A stretch of 64,000 bases of DNA from Marinobacter sp. THAF197a (GTDB taxonomy: Bacteria > Pseudomonadota > Gammaproteobacteria > Pseudomonadales > Oleiphilaceae). Each line of letters starts with the position of its first letter. The first letter of the stretch is position 1. Location of the stretch: the NCBI RefSeq assembly GCF_009363275.1, contig NZ_CP045324.1:2108001-2172000 (forward strand), given 5' to 3'. The notes beneath the pieces are model-generated. The model did no database searches, had not been told where the DNA came from, and was given only the letters and a program-made list of their open reading frames with translations. This document shows, piece after piece, positions 5,726 through 14,383 of this stretch. A program made the position numbers and the translations under genes.

Positions 5726-7738
5726 ATGAAGAAGGTCCCTGATGTTTTCCATATCGGTGAACGTGTTGTGCAGGCCCGTGCTGACGTTCCAGATACATGG
5801 TTGAAGCAAACGGAACGCTTCGTTGGCACCGAAATGCCCCAACAGCACAGGGACTTCTTTGAAAACCTGCCCATGCTGTTTTTGGCGCTGCTAGACCGCA
5901 CTGGCCGGCCCTGGTGCGTTCCTGCTTTCGGAGCGCCGGGGTTCGTGGTCTCCCCTGCTCCGGACAGGCTGGCGTTAAGAGGAACACCGGTTCTTGCCAA
6001 TGAGCTTGAACTGGAGCGGTCGACCGGCGCCAGCGTGGGTATCGTCGGGGTCGATCTGACCAACCGGCGCCGCAACCGGATGAATGGTCGAGTACAAGAT
6101 ACATCCGGTGGTGTCATGACCATTCAGGTGGACCAGAGTTTTGGGAACTGCCCGCAATACATTCAAACCCGCACTCTGAGCGCAGCTCAGGACGAAGCCA
6201 AGCCCACGAATCGCCGGCGGGCCGACCTGCGTGACCCGGAGGTTCGCCGCATTATTGAGGCGTCCGACACTTTTTTCATCGCTTCCCGTGCGGCTGGTTC
6301 GCTTGACGGTGGAAGTGCGGGTGTCGATGCATCGCATCGTGGAGGCCGGCCCGGGTTTCTCGGTATCAATGACGACGGCACCCTCTCCTTTCCGGATTTT
6401 TCCGGCAATCGCTTTTTCAACACGTTGGGTAATATTGAAAGCGACGGCCGGGTCAGTCTGTTCATTCCGGATTTCGAAACAGGGTGCGCGGTGTTACTGA
6501 CAGGGCGCGGCGCCATCGACTGGGATTCAACCCGCGTTGCGTCTTTCGAAGGCGCAGAGCGTATCGTCGACGTCGTGCCGGAAGAGATCTGGCACGCCAC
6601 TGCGGCTTTACCGGTTATTTCGTCAGCCCCGGAGCCATGGCCCGGGCTTGATAGCACTGGAACCTGGGCTGACGCCCGCCTGGCTGCCCTCAAAACCGAT
6701 GGTTATCGGCGCTTTGAGATTGCCGCTAAGCGGAAAGAAAGCGCCAACATCACGTCTTTCTACCTGAGGCCCGCTGACGGTGGCCCGATTGAACCGCACG
6801 TGGCAGGGCAATTTCTGCCGATACGGATTCAGAAAGATGATGGCGCCATATTGCGCAGTTACACGATATCTCAAGGGCCGAACGGGCAATATTACCGCCT
6901 CTCGATCAAACGTGAAGAACATGGCCTGGCGTCCCGGCTTCTGCACGATCACTTCGGCAATGGCGATACCATCGGGGTCGGCTCGCCGTCGGGCGATTTC
7001 GTTCTGGACGACGGTACTCAGCCGATCGTCATGCTATCCGGTGGCGTTGGCATAACGCCCATGATCGCCATGCTGGATGCGCAGGTGGCCGCGGTTCAGG
7101 GCGGCGCGCCCCAACGCGAGGTGTACTTCATCCACGCCACTCAGAACAGCGCTAACCAGGCTTTCACGGAAGAGTTGATTGCTTTGGCCAGGCGGTACGA
7201 CTGGCTCCATCTTTATATTGCCTACAGCGCCCCATTGAAAGGCGACACGCTGGGCGATACCCATGATACGGAAGAACGGCTCAGCATGAACGTTCTTGCC
7301 AAACTTCTGCCATTTGGCGGTAACCAGTTCTACCTGTGCGGCCCCGAAATGTTCATGCGATCGCTTTATTCAGGGCTACGGGGAATTGGGGTCGATCGCT
7401 CGCATATCCATTACGAGTTCTTTGGTGCCGGAGAGCTTGATGAACCCGAAGTGGGCATTCCGGTTGTGGTGCTTCCCGAGCGCTCAAACATCGCGTTTAC
7501 CCGATCGGGCGTCCAGGCCGAATGGACGCCCCAGACCGGTACGCTGCTGGAAACCGCCGAAGCCGCGGGCCTGAAACCGACCTACAGCTGCCGCTCGGGC
7601 AAATGTGGTGCTTGCGCCACCCGACTGGTCTCTGGCGCTGTGCACTATCAGCGAACCCCGGTGATAACGCCGGCGAAAGGCGACGTGCTGACCTGTTGCG
7701 CAGTGCCGATGGGTGAGGAGGTGCAGATCGATATTTGA
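5726..7738 (+). CDS. PNPOx-like flavoprotein fused to ferredoxin reductase and [2Fe-2S] domain
   Basis: About 670 residues in three parts. Residues 1-300 form a split-barrel, pyridoxamine-5'-phosphate-oxidase-like FMN-binding region (NLPMLFLALLDRTGRPWC, then FLGINDDGTLSFPDFSGN). Residues about 330-560 are an FAD/NAD reductase of the ferredoxin-NADP reductase type, with FAD motif LRSYTISQ, nucleotide loop MLSGGVGITPM and closing YLCGPEMFMRSL. The last 80 residues are a plant-type ferredoxin with Cys622, Cys627 and Cys630 in CRSGKCGAC and Cys657/658. Electrons would pass from NAD(P)H through FAD and the cluster to the FMN domain or an external acceptor. The start is ATG 5726 after CAGGAGG. It follows the GST gene at once. 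The substrate is unknown. Confidence 0.88.
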   Translation: MKKVPDVFHIGERVVQARADVPDTWLKQTERFVGTEMPQQHRDFFENLPMLFLALLDRTGRPWCVPAFGAPGFVVSPAPDRLALRGTPVLANELELERSTGASVGIVGVDLTNRRRNRMNGRVQDTSGGVMTIQVDQSFGNCPQYIQTRTLSAAQDEAKPTNRRRADLRDPEVRRIIEASDTFFIASRAAGSLDGGSAGVDASHRGGRPGFLGINDDGTLSFPDFSGNRFFNTLGNIESDGRVSLFIPDFETGCAVLLTGRGAIDWDSTRVASFEGAERIVDVVPEEIWHATAALPVISSAPEPWPGLDSTGTWADARLAALKTDGYRRFEIAAKRKESANITSFYLRPADGGPIEPHVAGQFLPIRIQKDDGAILRSYTISQGPNGQYYRLSIKREEHGLASRLLHDHFGNGDTIGVGSPSGDFVLDDGTQPIVMLSGGVGITPMIAMLDAQVAAVQGGAPQREVYFIHATQNSANQAFTEELIALARRYDWLHLYIAYSAPLKGDTLGDTHDTEERLSMNVLAKLLPFGGNQFYLCGPEMFMRSLYSGLRGIGVDRSHIHYEFFGAGELDEPEVGIPVVVLPERSNIAFTRSGVQAEWTPQTGTLLETAEAAGLKPTYSCRSGKCGACATRLVSGAVHYQRTPVITPAKGDVLTCCAVPMGEEVQIDI

Positions 7739-7810
7739 CCCCCTTCCCCCGAACCAATCGGGGTTCGCCCTCAAGGTCGGCGATGACCGTAAAAATGGAA
7801 TACGAGACGG

Positions 7811-8059
7811 TTAATCGTCGGCTGCTTTCAATAGGGCGTTGTATAGCTTGTCCTTGAGATGGGCGCGATCTGATTTCATTCGGGTAAAACTCTCGTCTGA
7901 TACCGGAACATCTCGCCGTTCCAGCGCATAAATTTCCTTATCCAGCTTGGCATACTCTTTGAGTTGCTCTCTGAAATGGGCGTCTTGTTCGGACAGCCGG
8001 TCTATGAGGTCACTGTGTTGAGGAAATTCATGGTGAAGCTCATGGTTCGAAATGCCCAT
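7811..8059 (-). CDS. YdcH family (DUF465) small protein
   Basis: An 82-residue charged, helical protein. The motif F.E..HEL, then FREQLKEYAKLDKEIYALE and LKDKLYNALLKA, fits the DUF465/YdcH family, a short antiparallel coiled coil of unknown function found widely in proteobacteria. The N-terminal HHEFPQHSDLIDRLSEQDAHF is also typical. It stands alone between a convergent oxidoreductase gene and an AraC regulator. A short palindrome at 7750-7767 lies between the two convergent genes and may help end transcription. Confidence 0.82.
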   Translation of the reverse strand: MGISNHELHHEFPQHSDLIDRLSEQDAHFREQLKEYAKLDKEIYALERRDVPVSDESFTRMKSDRAHLKDKLYNALLKAADD

Positions 8060-8169
8060 CGGTCCTGACTCCTTATTGGTGGGAATGTAGAGAAGAGTGT
8101 AGTACTTGATTCAGAGAACACTCATTGATGGTGATTCACCATTGGCGCCACTCGGCGAGTGAGTTCCTC

Positions 8170-9120
8170 TCAATGCGGCACGGCCAGGGCTTCGATCCGT
8201 TCCGGCGGGAGCAGTGTCAACAAGGCCTTCATCTCACGCACCTCCTCACCAGGTGGACGCCCGAAGAAGCGCTTGAACTCACGACTGAACTGGGAAGGGC
8301 TTTCGTAGCCCACCCGCATGGCGGCCGCCGCTGCAGGCAAACCATCCCGTATCATCATCATACGTGCGTGATGCAAGCGGGTGGACTTGATGTACTGCAG
8401 AGGGGTGTTTTGCGTCACCGCCTTGAAGTGCACATGAAATACTGATGTGCTCATACCGACTTCGCTGGCCAGCCGACCAACCTCCAGAGGCTCTGCAAAA
8501 TCGGCGTGAATACGGTTCAGTGCCTTGGCGATTCTGCCAAACTGGCCTTGTTGGGCCAGGGCCGTTCGTACTGCCCCACCCTGTTCATCAACCAAAACCC
8601 TGTAGCAGATCTCTCGCACGATGCTCGGCGCCAGGACCTGCGCCTCCTCGGGAGAGCGAAGTGCCTCAAGTAGCCGGACAGTTGCGTTCGTCATACTCAT
8701 TTTAAGCGGTGTTGAGAACATACACTGCGGCGAACTCATCGAACGGGCCTCCCCGTGCTCCACCATGCTGACCAGTTCTGCCACCGTCGCCATGTTGAGT
8801 CGAATCGAAACGGCTAGCAGAGGCTCATCAGGACTGGCATCCGTCTCCGAGATAAAGGGCAGCGGCACGGACAGCACGAGGTAATGCATTGCGTCGTACA
8901 CGTAGACTTCGCTGCCAAGGTACCCTCGTTTACGACCTTGGCACACGATGACGATGCTTGGTTCATAGAGGACTGGTGTCAGCCTCAGTGGACGGTTTGA
9001 TCGCATGAAGCGCACGCCCTCCAGCAATGACTGCGTATAACCCTCGTTAGGTGCCAGTGAATATAGCAATTCGACCATCCGTTGTTGCGCAGCGGAATTC
9101 GTCTGTTCCAGCATCTTCAT
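8170..9120 (-). CDS. AraC-family transcriptional regulator
   Basis: A regulator with the AraC_N (PF06719-type) sensing domain in the N-terminal half: LTPVLYEPSIVIVCQGRKRGYLG, then HYLVLSVPLPFISETDAS. Two C-terminal HTH motifs follow, VGRLASEVGMSTSVFHVHFK and AAAAMRVGYESPSQFSREFK ahead of FGRPPGEE. I place the start at ATG 9120, after ACGGAG; an in-frame ATG at 9213 is possible. It is divergent from an SDR gene 230 bases away, its likely target. Two small palindromes at 8128-8142 and 8149-8161 lie just past its stop and could act in termination. Confidence 0.9.
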   Translation of the reverse strand: MKMLEQTNSAAQQRMVELLYSLAPNEGYTQSLLEGVRFMRSNRPLRLTPVLYEPSIVIVCQGRKRGYLGSEVYVYDAMHYLVLSVPLPFISETDASPDEPLLAVSIRLNMATVAELVSMVEHGEARSMSSPQCMFSTPLKMSMTNATVRLLEALRSPEEAQVLAPSIVREICYRVLVDEQGGAVRTALAQQGQFGRIAKALNRIHADFAEPLEVGRLASEVGMSTSVFHVHFKAVTQNTPLQYIKSTRLHHARMMMIRDGLPAAAAAMRVGYESPSQFSREFKRFFGRPPGEEVREMKALLTLLPPERIEALAVPH

Positions 9121-9350
9121 ATTCTCCGTCGTCTCGCCGAATCGGAAAAGGTATAGGCAACGATAATCCCGGAAGGCCTGGCGAAAGACAATCCCATCAA
9201 TAGAATCAGGCAAGCATTTCAGAGAAATGTGAATATCGACATCTCCGCCCTCTCCCTAAGCTTCTAGTACGCGCCCTTGGAAAAACTCATTGATCGTTAG
9301 TCAGTCGTTGAGCCAAGCGCGCCCTGAAAAAACCATACGGAGATTTTTTC

Positions 9351-10073
9351 ATGAGCAAAGTTATTCTTCTAACTGGCGCCAGCAGTGGTATTGGCGAGGC
9401 CACTGCAAGACTTCTGTCAAAACAAGGTCATCGGCTGGTTATAGGCGCTCGCCGTACTGAGCGGCTCGCGGCGTTGGCCCATGATTTGCGCTCTGAGGGC
9501 GGCAGCGTGGAGTATCGTGCGCTCGATGTTACCCGGGCCGAAGACCTCCAAGCCTTCGCCGACGCGGCGCTGGCGCTTTATGGTCGGATCGACGTTATCA
9601 TCAACAATGCCGGCGTCATGCCGCTCTCGCCGTTGGCAGCGCTCAAGGTTGACGAATGGGACCGCATGATCGGCGTCAACATCCGCGGCGTGCTTCACGG
9701 GATCGCGGCAGTGCTTCCTACTATGCAGGCTCAAGGCAACGGTCAGATTATCAACATCTCCTCGATTGGCGGGCTCTACGTTGTACCAACCGCCGCTGTT
9801 TATTGCGCGACTAAGTATGCGGTGCGCGCCATTTCTGACGGCTTGCGCCAGGAACATTCCGATCTCCGTGTCACCTGCGTCTACCCTGGCGTAGTCGAAT
9901 CGGAATTGGCCAACACTATTACTGACGCCGGCACTGCCGAGGCGATGAGGCGTTTCCGCGAAATCGCTCTGAAACCCGACGCCATAGCAAAGGCCATCGC
10001 CCATGTTATCGACCAGCCTGACGATGTGGATACCAGCGATATTGTTGTTCGCCCTACCGCAAGTCCGGCGTGA
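9351..10073 (+). CDS. Short-chain dehydrogenase/reductase (SDR)
   Basis: A classical 240-residue SDR. It has the nucleotide-binding TGASSGIG at residues 8-15, NNAG near 86, the catalytic Ser in ISSIGG and Tyr/Lys in YCATK. RR after the third strand (GARRTERL) suggests a preference for NADP(H). The protein is cytosolic, without a signal peptide. It resembles YdfG/serine-dehydrogenase-like SDRs, but the substrate cannot be read from the sequence. It is expressed divergently from the AraC gene, which probably controls it, and is followed by a strong hairpin terminator. Confidence 0.9.
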   Translation: MSKVILLTGASSGIGEATARLLSKQGHRLVIGARRTERLAALAHDLRSEGGSVEYRALDVTRAEDLQAFADAALALYGRIDVIINNAGVMPLSPLAALKVDEWDRMIGVNIRGVLHGIAAVLPTMQAQGNGQIINISSIGGLYVVPTAAVYCATKYAVRAISDGLRQEHSDLRVTCVYPGVVESELANTITDAGTAEAMRRFREIALKPDAIAKAIAHVIDQPDDVDTSDIVVRPTASPA

Positions 10074-10111
10074 CGCTCAATTGATGTTGGGCAATTAGTG
10101 GTGTTTATTGG

Positions 10112-10142
10112 GCACAGAACCCTACGGAGGGTGGTTCTGTGC
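10112..10142. terminator. Hairpin terminator between convergent SDR and RidA genes
   Basis: A perfect 10-bp stem, GCACAGAACC/GGTTCTGTGC, encloses an 11-base loop and is followed on the plus strand by a T-rich run (CCTTTATT). It sits between convergent stop codons and probably serves both strands. Confidence 0.75.
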
Positions 10143-10151
10143 GCCTTTATT

Positions 10152-10559
10152 CTAATCGGGGAGTCGCACGATCAATTCCATTTCAACTTGAAGCTCAGGC
10201 GCTGCCAGGGCCTGAACTCCAATACCCGTTACACACGGCTGTGCGCCACCAAATGTTTCTAGAAAGGCAGGCATAAGCTCCTCTAACCTTTCACTTGTAA
10301 GATCAGTGACATAAATGCGCGCCATGACCACATGCTCAGGTATGGCATGCAGGGCATCCAAGGCAGCCCGGGCATTCTCCGAAACTAATTTCATTTGTTC
10401 CGCGAGGTCATCTGGAACAGGCTCGCCACCAGGTTGCCAGGCTACTTGGCCGGAGACGAAAGCCATGCGGCCGGGCTCTACTATGGAGATTTGGGAGTAG
10501 CCCATCTCTCCGGCATCCGGCAATGTTGAAGGGTTAAGGCGGACGATTGCGTTCGACAT
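10152..10559 (-). CDS. RidA family protein (enamine/imine deaminase or related)
   Basis: A 135-residue YjgF/YER057c/UK114-type trimer-forming protein. The family pattern is seen in GRMAFVSGQVAWQPGG, the helix DALHAIPEHVVMARIYVTD and the C-terminal PCVTGIGVQALAAPELQVEMEL. The Arg of the active site normally lies in the segment R.YV.D, here ARIYVTDL, and the C-terminal Glu is kept (QVEMEL). Authentic RidA hydrolyses reactive 2-aminoacrylate; other subgroups act on different imines, so the exact reaction is open. It is divergent from a LysR gene, 122 bases away, that probably regulates it. Confidence 0.88.
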   Translation of the reverse strand: MSNAIVRLNPSTLPDAGEMGYSQISIVEPGRMAFVSGQVAWQPGGEPVPDDLAEQMKLVSENARAALDALHAIPEHVVMARIYVTDLTSERLEELMPAFLETFGGAQPCVTGIGVQALAAPELQVEMELIVRLPD

Positions 10560-10636
10560 GATCTTTCCTCGTTTTTCAAAAAGTAATTTCCGACTCTCTT
10601 GCTAACAAATCGCGGCTTAGTTGAGTAATCCTATTC

Positions 10637-10660
10637 GTCAGCTGACAATGTACCGACATT
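10637..10660. promoter_or_regulatory. Candidate operator in ridA/lysR divergent region
   Basis: Two adjoining inverted repeats: GTCAGCTGAC (10637-10646) and AATGT-ACCG-ACATT (10647-10660). They lie between the divergent RidA-family and LysR starts, ending 21 bases before the LysR start. Operator function is inferred from position. Confidence 0.4.
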
Positions 10661-10681
10661 TTTGTAGAAACGGATTCGCCA

Positions 10682-11617
10682 ATGAGACGCCTGTCAATCT
10701 CTACATCCAGTAGTCCTCGCTCAAACCTTGACTTGGGCACACTTCGGATTTTCGTCGCAATCGTCGAGACGGGGAGTTTTGTTGCAGGTGGGAAAGCTCT
10801 GGGTTTGACACGATCCGCAGCGGGCAAAGCTATGGCACGGCTTGAGGCACACCTTGGTACTCGCCTGCTACACAGAACTACAAGAAATGTGTCATTGACC
10901 GTGGATGGAGAGCGCTTTTATCAACGGTGCGTTCAAATCTTACAAGATCTGGAGGAAGCTGAAGCCGACATTCGTCAGGACCTGCCTCAGCCTACAGGCA
11001 CCCTGCGCATATCAGTTACCGAAGCATACGGCCGGATAGTCGTTCTGCCTTTTCTCAAGAGCTTCCTGGACACGTGGCCTGAACTCGACGTGGAGGTCAG
11101 CCTCACTGACAGAATCGTCGATCTAGTGGAGGAAGGGTTTGACTTGAGCATCCGCATAGGAGACATCCCAACAAACTCCCAACTAATAGCACGTACCGTT
11201 GAATACGCGCGACCTTACTTATATGCAGCGCCGTCGTACATCAACTCTTTTGGCGCTCCGACAGAACCGTCGGAGCTGACGAATCACCAACGGCTGATTT
11301 ACGGGCTGGGTATGCATTCCACAGGGTGGAATCTGGTCACCGCCTCCGGATCGGAGGTCTCTATCGATGGAGGTAGAAAATTGCGTTTCGATAGCGGAGA
11401 GGCCATTCGCGAGAGTGCGCTTCACGGCATGGGAGTGGCGTATCTTCCTTCGTTTCTGGTCAACGATGATGTTGAATCTGGACGTTTAGTCAGGCTTTTG
11501 CCGAATTACGGAGGTAAAAAACTGCCTATACAGGTGGTCTATGTAAGTCGTAATCACCTGGCACAAAAGATACGTTTATTTATTGATGGTCTCGTCAAGC
11601 ACCGTCAAGGAAGTTGA
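10682..11617 (+). CDS. LysR-family transcriptional regulator
   Basis: A 311-residue regulator. The HTH lies near residues 20-60 (LRIFVAIVETGSFVAGGKAL, then RSAAGKAMARLEAHLGTRL) and the effector domain begins at GTLRISVTEAYGRIVVLPF. The segment FDLSIRIGDIP matches the same CrgA/DhcR-like LysR subgroup as the regulator at 4.0-4.9 kb. It is divergent from the RidA-family gene, which is the likely target, and convergent with map, 15 bases away. The N-terminal 15 residues are Ser-rich and atypical, so the true start could be slightly downstream, but no better ATG is present. Confidence 0.88.
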   Translation: MRRLSISTSSSPRSNLDLGTLRIFVAIVETGSFVAGGKALGLTRSAAGKAMARLEAHLGTRLLHRTTRNVSLTVDGERFYQRCVQILQDLEEAEADIRQDLPQPTGTLRISVTEAYGRIVVLPFLKSFLDTWPELDVEVSLTDRIVDLVEEGFDLSIRIGDIPTNSQLIARTVEYARPYLYAAPSYINSFGAPTEPSELTNHQRLIYGLGMHSTGWNLVTASGSEVSIDGGRKLRFDSGEAIRESALHGMGVAYLPSFLVNDDVESGRLVRLLPNYGGKKLPIQVVYVSRNHLAQKIRLFIDGLVKHRQGS

Positions 11618-11632
11618 CCCAAACATCTCCGA

Positions 11633-12406
11633 TTAAATTCTCTCTTCACGCCTGAGTGTCAGTACTTCATAACCATCTGCGGTAACAGCCACCGTATGCT
11701 CCCATTGAGCAGATAGCTTCTTATCGCTGGTGACAACGGTCCACCCATCCTTTTTCAATTTAACCTTGGCCTTTCCCTGGTTAATCATTGGCTCTATCGT
11801 GAACACCATCCCTTCCCGAAGCTCCAGCCCTTTACCGGGCTGGCCATAATGCAGAACCTGCGGCTCTTCATGCATGTCTCGCCCAATGCCATGCCCACAA
11901 TACTCGCGCACAACAGAATAGCCGTGTTTGTGGGCGTGGCTCTGGATGGCATAACCGATATCCCCAAGGGTCGCTCCGGGCCGGACACATCGTATACCTT
12001 GCCACATGGCTTCATAGGTTTTATCGACCAAGCGCCTCGCTACGGGAGTTACATCACCGATCATATACATTTTGCTGGAGTCAGCGATAAAACCGCCCTG
12101 CTCGAGGGTGATATCCAGGTTGATAATATCGCCTGACTTCAGCTTCTGAGTGGTTGAAGGGACGCCGTGGCATACAACACGGTTGACAGAGCTATTGAGC
12201 GCATATTGATAACCATACTGGCCTTTACTCGCTGGGCGAGCATTCAGTTGATCGGTGATGTACTTCTCCGCCAGGTCATTGATCTCCATCGTAGACATAC
12301 CGATCCCGATAAAGCTGTCAATATAGGCGAAAACCTCTGCCAGGAGCCGACCTGACTCGCGCATCAGATCCAACTCTTCAGCACTTTTGAGTATCACGTT
12401 ACCCAC
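11633..12406 (-). CDS. map: Type I methionine aminopeptidase
   Basis: It removes the initiator Met from nascent proteins. The 257-residue protein has the pita-bread fold landmarks: HGVP (substrate His), DSSKMYMIGDV and NLDITLE for the metal Asp ligands, GHGIGRDMHEEP (metal His) and FTIEPMINQG with the closing QWEHTVAVT (Glu ligands). It starts at a GTG at 12406 that overlaps the end of the ParD-like gene by 8 bases; a second in-frame GTG at 12397 is an alternative. Such overlap implies translational coupling. This is probably an accessory copy, since housekeeping map in gammaproteobacteria normally lies beside rpsB/glnD, which are absent here. Confidence 0.92.
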   Translation of the reverse strand: MGNVILKSAEELDLMRESGRLLAEVFAYIDSFIGIGMSTMEINDLAEKYITDQLNARPASKGQYGYQYALNSSVNRVVCHGVPSTTQKLKSGDIINLDITLEQGGFIADSSKMYMIGDVTPVARRLVDKTYEAMWQGIRCVRPGATLGDIGYAIQSHAHKHGYSVVREYCGHGIGRDMHEEPQVLHYGQPGKGLELREGMVFTIEPMINQGKAKVKLKKDGWTVVTSDKKLSAQWEHTVAVTADGYEVLTLRREERI

Positions 12407-12605
12407 AAACAGCCCGCACCACGTCTACTTCGGCCTGCTTCATCTGCTCCCGCATGATTTCAGTGAATGTCATGCTTGGATTTGCCTCAGCGAGCATGCC
12501 AATCTTTATCCAATACTCAGCTTGCGCATTGATGGAACGGACCATTACCGAACTAGCCTTGCGAATTTCCCCATGTAGCTCGTCGTCAATCTTTACAATG
12601 CCCAT
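12399..12605 (-). CDS. ParD-like antitoxin-family protein
   Basis: A 68-residue protein matching the ParD_like group (PF11903-type): an N-terminal ribbon-helix-helix-like segment VKIDDELHGEIRKASSVM, then RSINAQAEYWIKIGMLAEANPSMTFTEIMREQM. The phrase RSINAQAEYWIKIG is characteristic of this group. The start is ATG 12605, after CGCAGG; an upstream in-frame start at 12641 would run through the operator. The gene overlaps map and precedes it. No ParE-like toxin is present, so methionine aminopeptidase occupies the place where a toxin would be. It probably binds the dyad just upstream and represses the pair. Confidence 0.85.
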   Translation of the reverse strand: MGIVKIDDELHGEIRKASSVMVRSINAQAEYWIKIGMLAEANPSMTFTEIMREQMKQAEVDVVRAVCG

Positions 12606-12617
12606 AGAAAACCTGCG

Positions 12618-12665
12618 ATATACGAAGTGTATATGGATCATATGTTATGGACTTGAGGCTAGCAA
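12618..12665 (-). promoter_or_regulatory. Promoter and operator of the ParD-like/map operon
   Basis: On the minus strand, -35 TTGCTA (12665-12660) and -10 TATGAT (12642-12637) are separated by exactly 17 bases. Directly downstream lies a perfect 6-5-6 inverted repeat, ATATAC-ACTTC-GTATAT (12634-12618), ending 12 bases before the ATG. This layout, a dyad over the transcription start, is typical of autorepression by a ribbon-helix-helix antitoxin. Binding by this particular protein is inferred. Confidence 0.65.
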
Positions 12666-12722
12666 TAGGAGCAGTGTGAAATTTCATACTTTTGCCGAAG
12701 CCGGTTTTACTTGCTGTGACCT

Positions 12723-13454
12723 TCAGCCATGAATGGCGTATGCAATAACGTGCGCAAGCACATGTGCAGTGATGGCAGCCTCCAACCCATAACGCCAGAA
12801 AAGATGCCCGGCAACCAGGCCGAAAAGTGCGTTACCGAGGGTGATATACGCAACGATTGTCAGAGGCACGCTACCCACTGCGGCAACAACGGAGGGAACG
12901 TGGGCTACTCCGAACAGCAATGCGCTTATCCCAATACCGAGCCAAACCACGGTGCTGGATGGAGCACCTTTTCCTCGTTGAAGAACGCGCCAAGCTAGCC
13001 ACACAAGGATCGTCATTAGCCCCCACCGGACAAGCACTTCCTCTGTTATACCACCGTAGAGAACACGCGCCGCCAGTGGTATTGATTCACTCTCTCGCAA
13101 GGCAGCCAATTCTTCAGGGGCGAATTCGTGGAACCCGACAATGACTGCTGCGCCTAGAAAGCCACCGATAACCCCCGGAATCAGCTGGGGGGCGATTGCA
13201 GACATCAAGTCGCCCCGCTTGGTCAGCGCTGACAGAGCGGGAGCACGCAAGCCTACTTTGGCGCTTAGAAACGTTCCCAAGCCAGATGCCAAAGCAACCA
13301 ATACGATGCTTTGAGCCGCGGTAGCAATCTGCAATGTCTGAAGGGGAACCGAAAGATTATCCGTATCGATCAGCATGGGTAGAGCCAGCCACGATATGGC
13401 TATAGGCCCGGGAATGGCTACCAAAGCCACCAGGAATGCGAGTCTCCAGTTCAT
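12723..13454 (-). CDS. CPBP/CAAX-type intramembrane metalloprotease family protein
   Basis: A polytopic membrane protein of about 243 residues. The CPBP (Abi) motifs are GGITEEVLVRWGLM (the EE pair), ALLFGVAHVP (second motif His) and HVLAHVIAYAIHG near the C-terminus (third motif). About six to seven hydrophobic segments are visible. The start is ATG 13454, preceded by GAGGAATTGATA. In other bacteria the family processes prenylated or bacteriocin-type peptides or takes part in self-immunity; no such substrate is encoded nearby. It stands between the ParD-like/map operon and a quinone reductase gene, all on the same strand. Confidence 0.85.
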   Translation of the reverse strand: MNWRLAFLVALVAIPGPIAISWLALPMLIDTDNLSVPLQTLQIATAAQSIVLVALASGLGTFLSAKVGLRAPALSALTKRGDLMSAIAPQLIPGVIGGFLGAAVIVGFHEFAPEELAALRESESIPLAARVLYGGITEEVLVRWGLMTILVWLAWRVLQRGKGAPSSTVVWLGIGISALLFGVAHVPSVVAAVGSVPLTIVAYITLGNALFGLVAGHLFWRYGLEAAITAHVLAHVIAYAIHG

Positions 13455-13544
13455 TATCAATTCCTCAATTTGATTGGGGGGCAGAATACCAGAAGCGCAC
13501 TCGCGTATAACCTAAACCCGGCCGACGAATTTGGTACTTGCCGG

Positions 13545-14294
13545 TCAGAGCCGCCAGCGCATCGCATGGCTTTGTTTGAGTACTCCAGCCTTATCCCAAT
13601 CATCCCAGCCGGTAAACGGAATCGAGGGCTCGCGAGAAAGCATTGGTAGCCGCTCCGCCCAGGCGCTTTTTTTCTGTTCCAGCTGGTTTCTGAAAGCGCT
13701 TTCATGCTGATACCGAATACCACCGCCTTGGATTCCATAGCTTACCTGGGGTGCCAGCACATCAAATCCCACGTAATAGAGCGACGAATGAACAGGCCAC
13801 AGCCATTCCACCATATTCCCTGCCCGACCAAAGGGCATAAATGCCTTTTCCGGAGAACCGGTTGTAACAGAACAAATCGCCTTCTTGCCCTTAAAATGGC
13901 CTCTATTGTAGCGCCGGCTGCCGGAATAGAGCCCCCCATAGACCAAAACCCGGTCGAACCAACCCTTCAAGATCGCCGGTTGGGCGTGCCACCACAGAGG
14001 GAATTGAAATATCACCATGTCCGCCCATTCAAGCCGAGAGATCTCCCGCTGAACTTCTGCAGGCAACCGATTCCGTTCAAAGTGAGTTCGTTGTTCATTC
14101 AAGGGCGCAAAGTAATCAGGATCAAACCTATCGGGATAGTTATCGGCACGTTCTACCGGATCAAACTCTTCCCCGTATAGGTCGTCTATATCCACCGAAT
14201 GCCCTTCATTCTGAAGGCATTTCTTTGCAATATCGGCAAGGCCGCCATTGAACGATGCCCGCTCTGGGTGAGCCAGTACAATCAATACATTCAT
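13545..14294 (-). CDS. NAD(P)H-dependent quinone reductase, flavodoxin-like fold
   Basis: A 249-residue cytosolic flavoprotein of the NQO1/MdaB/KefF family. It begins MNVLIVLAHPERASFN (first strand and phosphate loop) and has DLYGEEFDPV, then FQFPLWWHAQPAILKGWFDRVL, the family's flavin-contacting signature, and SVTTGSPEKAF. It likely performs obligatory two-electron reduction of quinones or azo compounds, which avoids semiquinone radicals. A divergent LysR gene begins 90 bases upstream and is the likely regulator, a frequent pairing for this family. Confidence 0.9.
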   Translation of the reverse strand: MNVLIVLAHPERASFNGGLADIAKKCLQNEGHSVDIDDLYGEEFDPVERADNYPDRFDPDYFAPLNEQRTHFERNRLPAEVQREISRLEWADMVIFQFPLWWHAQPAILKGWFDRVLVYGGLYSGSRRYNRGHFKGKKAICSVTTGSPEKAFMPFGRAGNMVEWLWPVHSSLYYVGFDVLAPQVSYGIQGGGIRYQHESAFRNQLEQKKSAWAERLPMLSREPSIPFTGWDDWDKAGVLKQSHAMRWRL

Positions 14295-14383
14295 AGCCCG
14301 TTTCTCCAGTTGAAGGTATTTCGAGTTAGTCTATGCTGTTCGTAAACACACATGAATTACCTAAACTTGAGAACTGGGTTTGC

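Noticed and set aside
7750..7767. Palindrome CGAACC/GGTTCG after the fused oxidoreductase gene
   Set aside because: It has no T-run and competing pairings, so it is not listed as a terminator; it is mentioned only with the adjacent gene.
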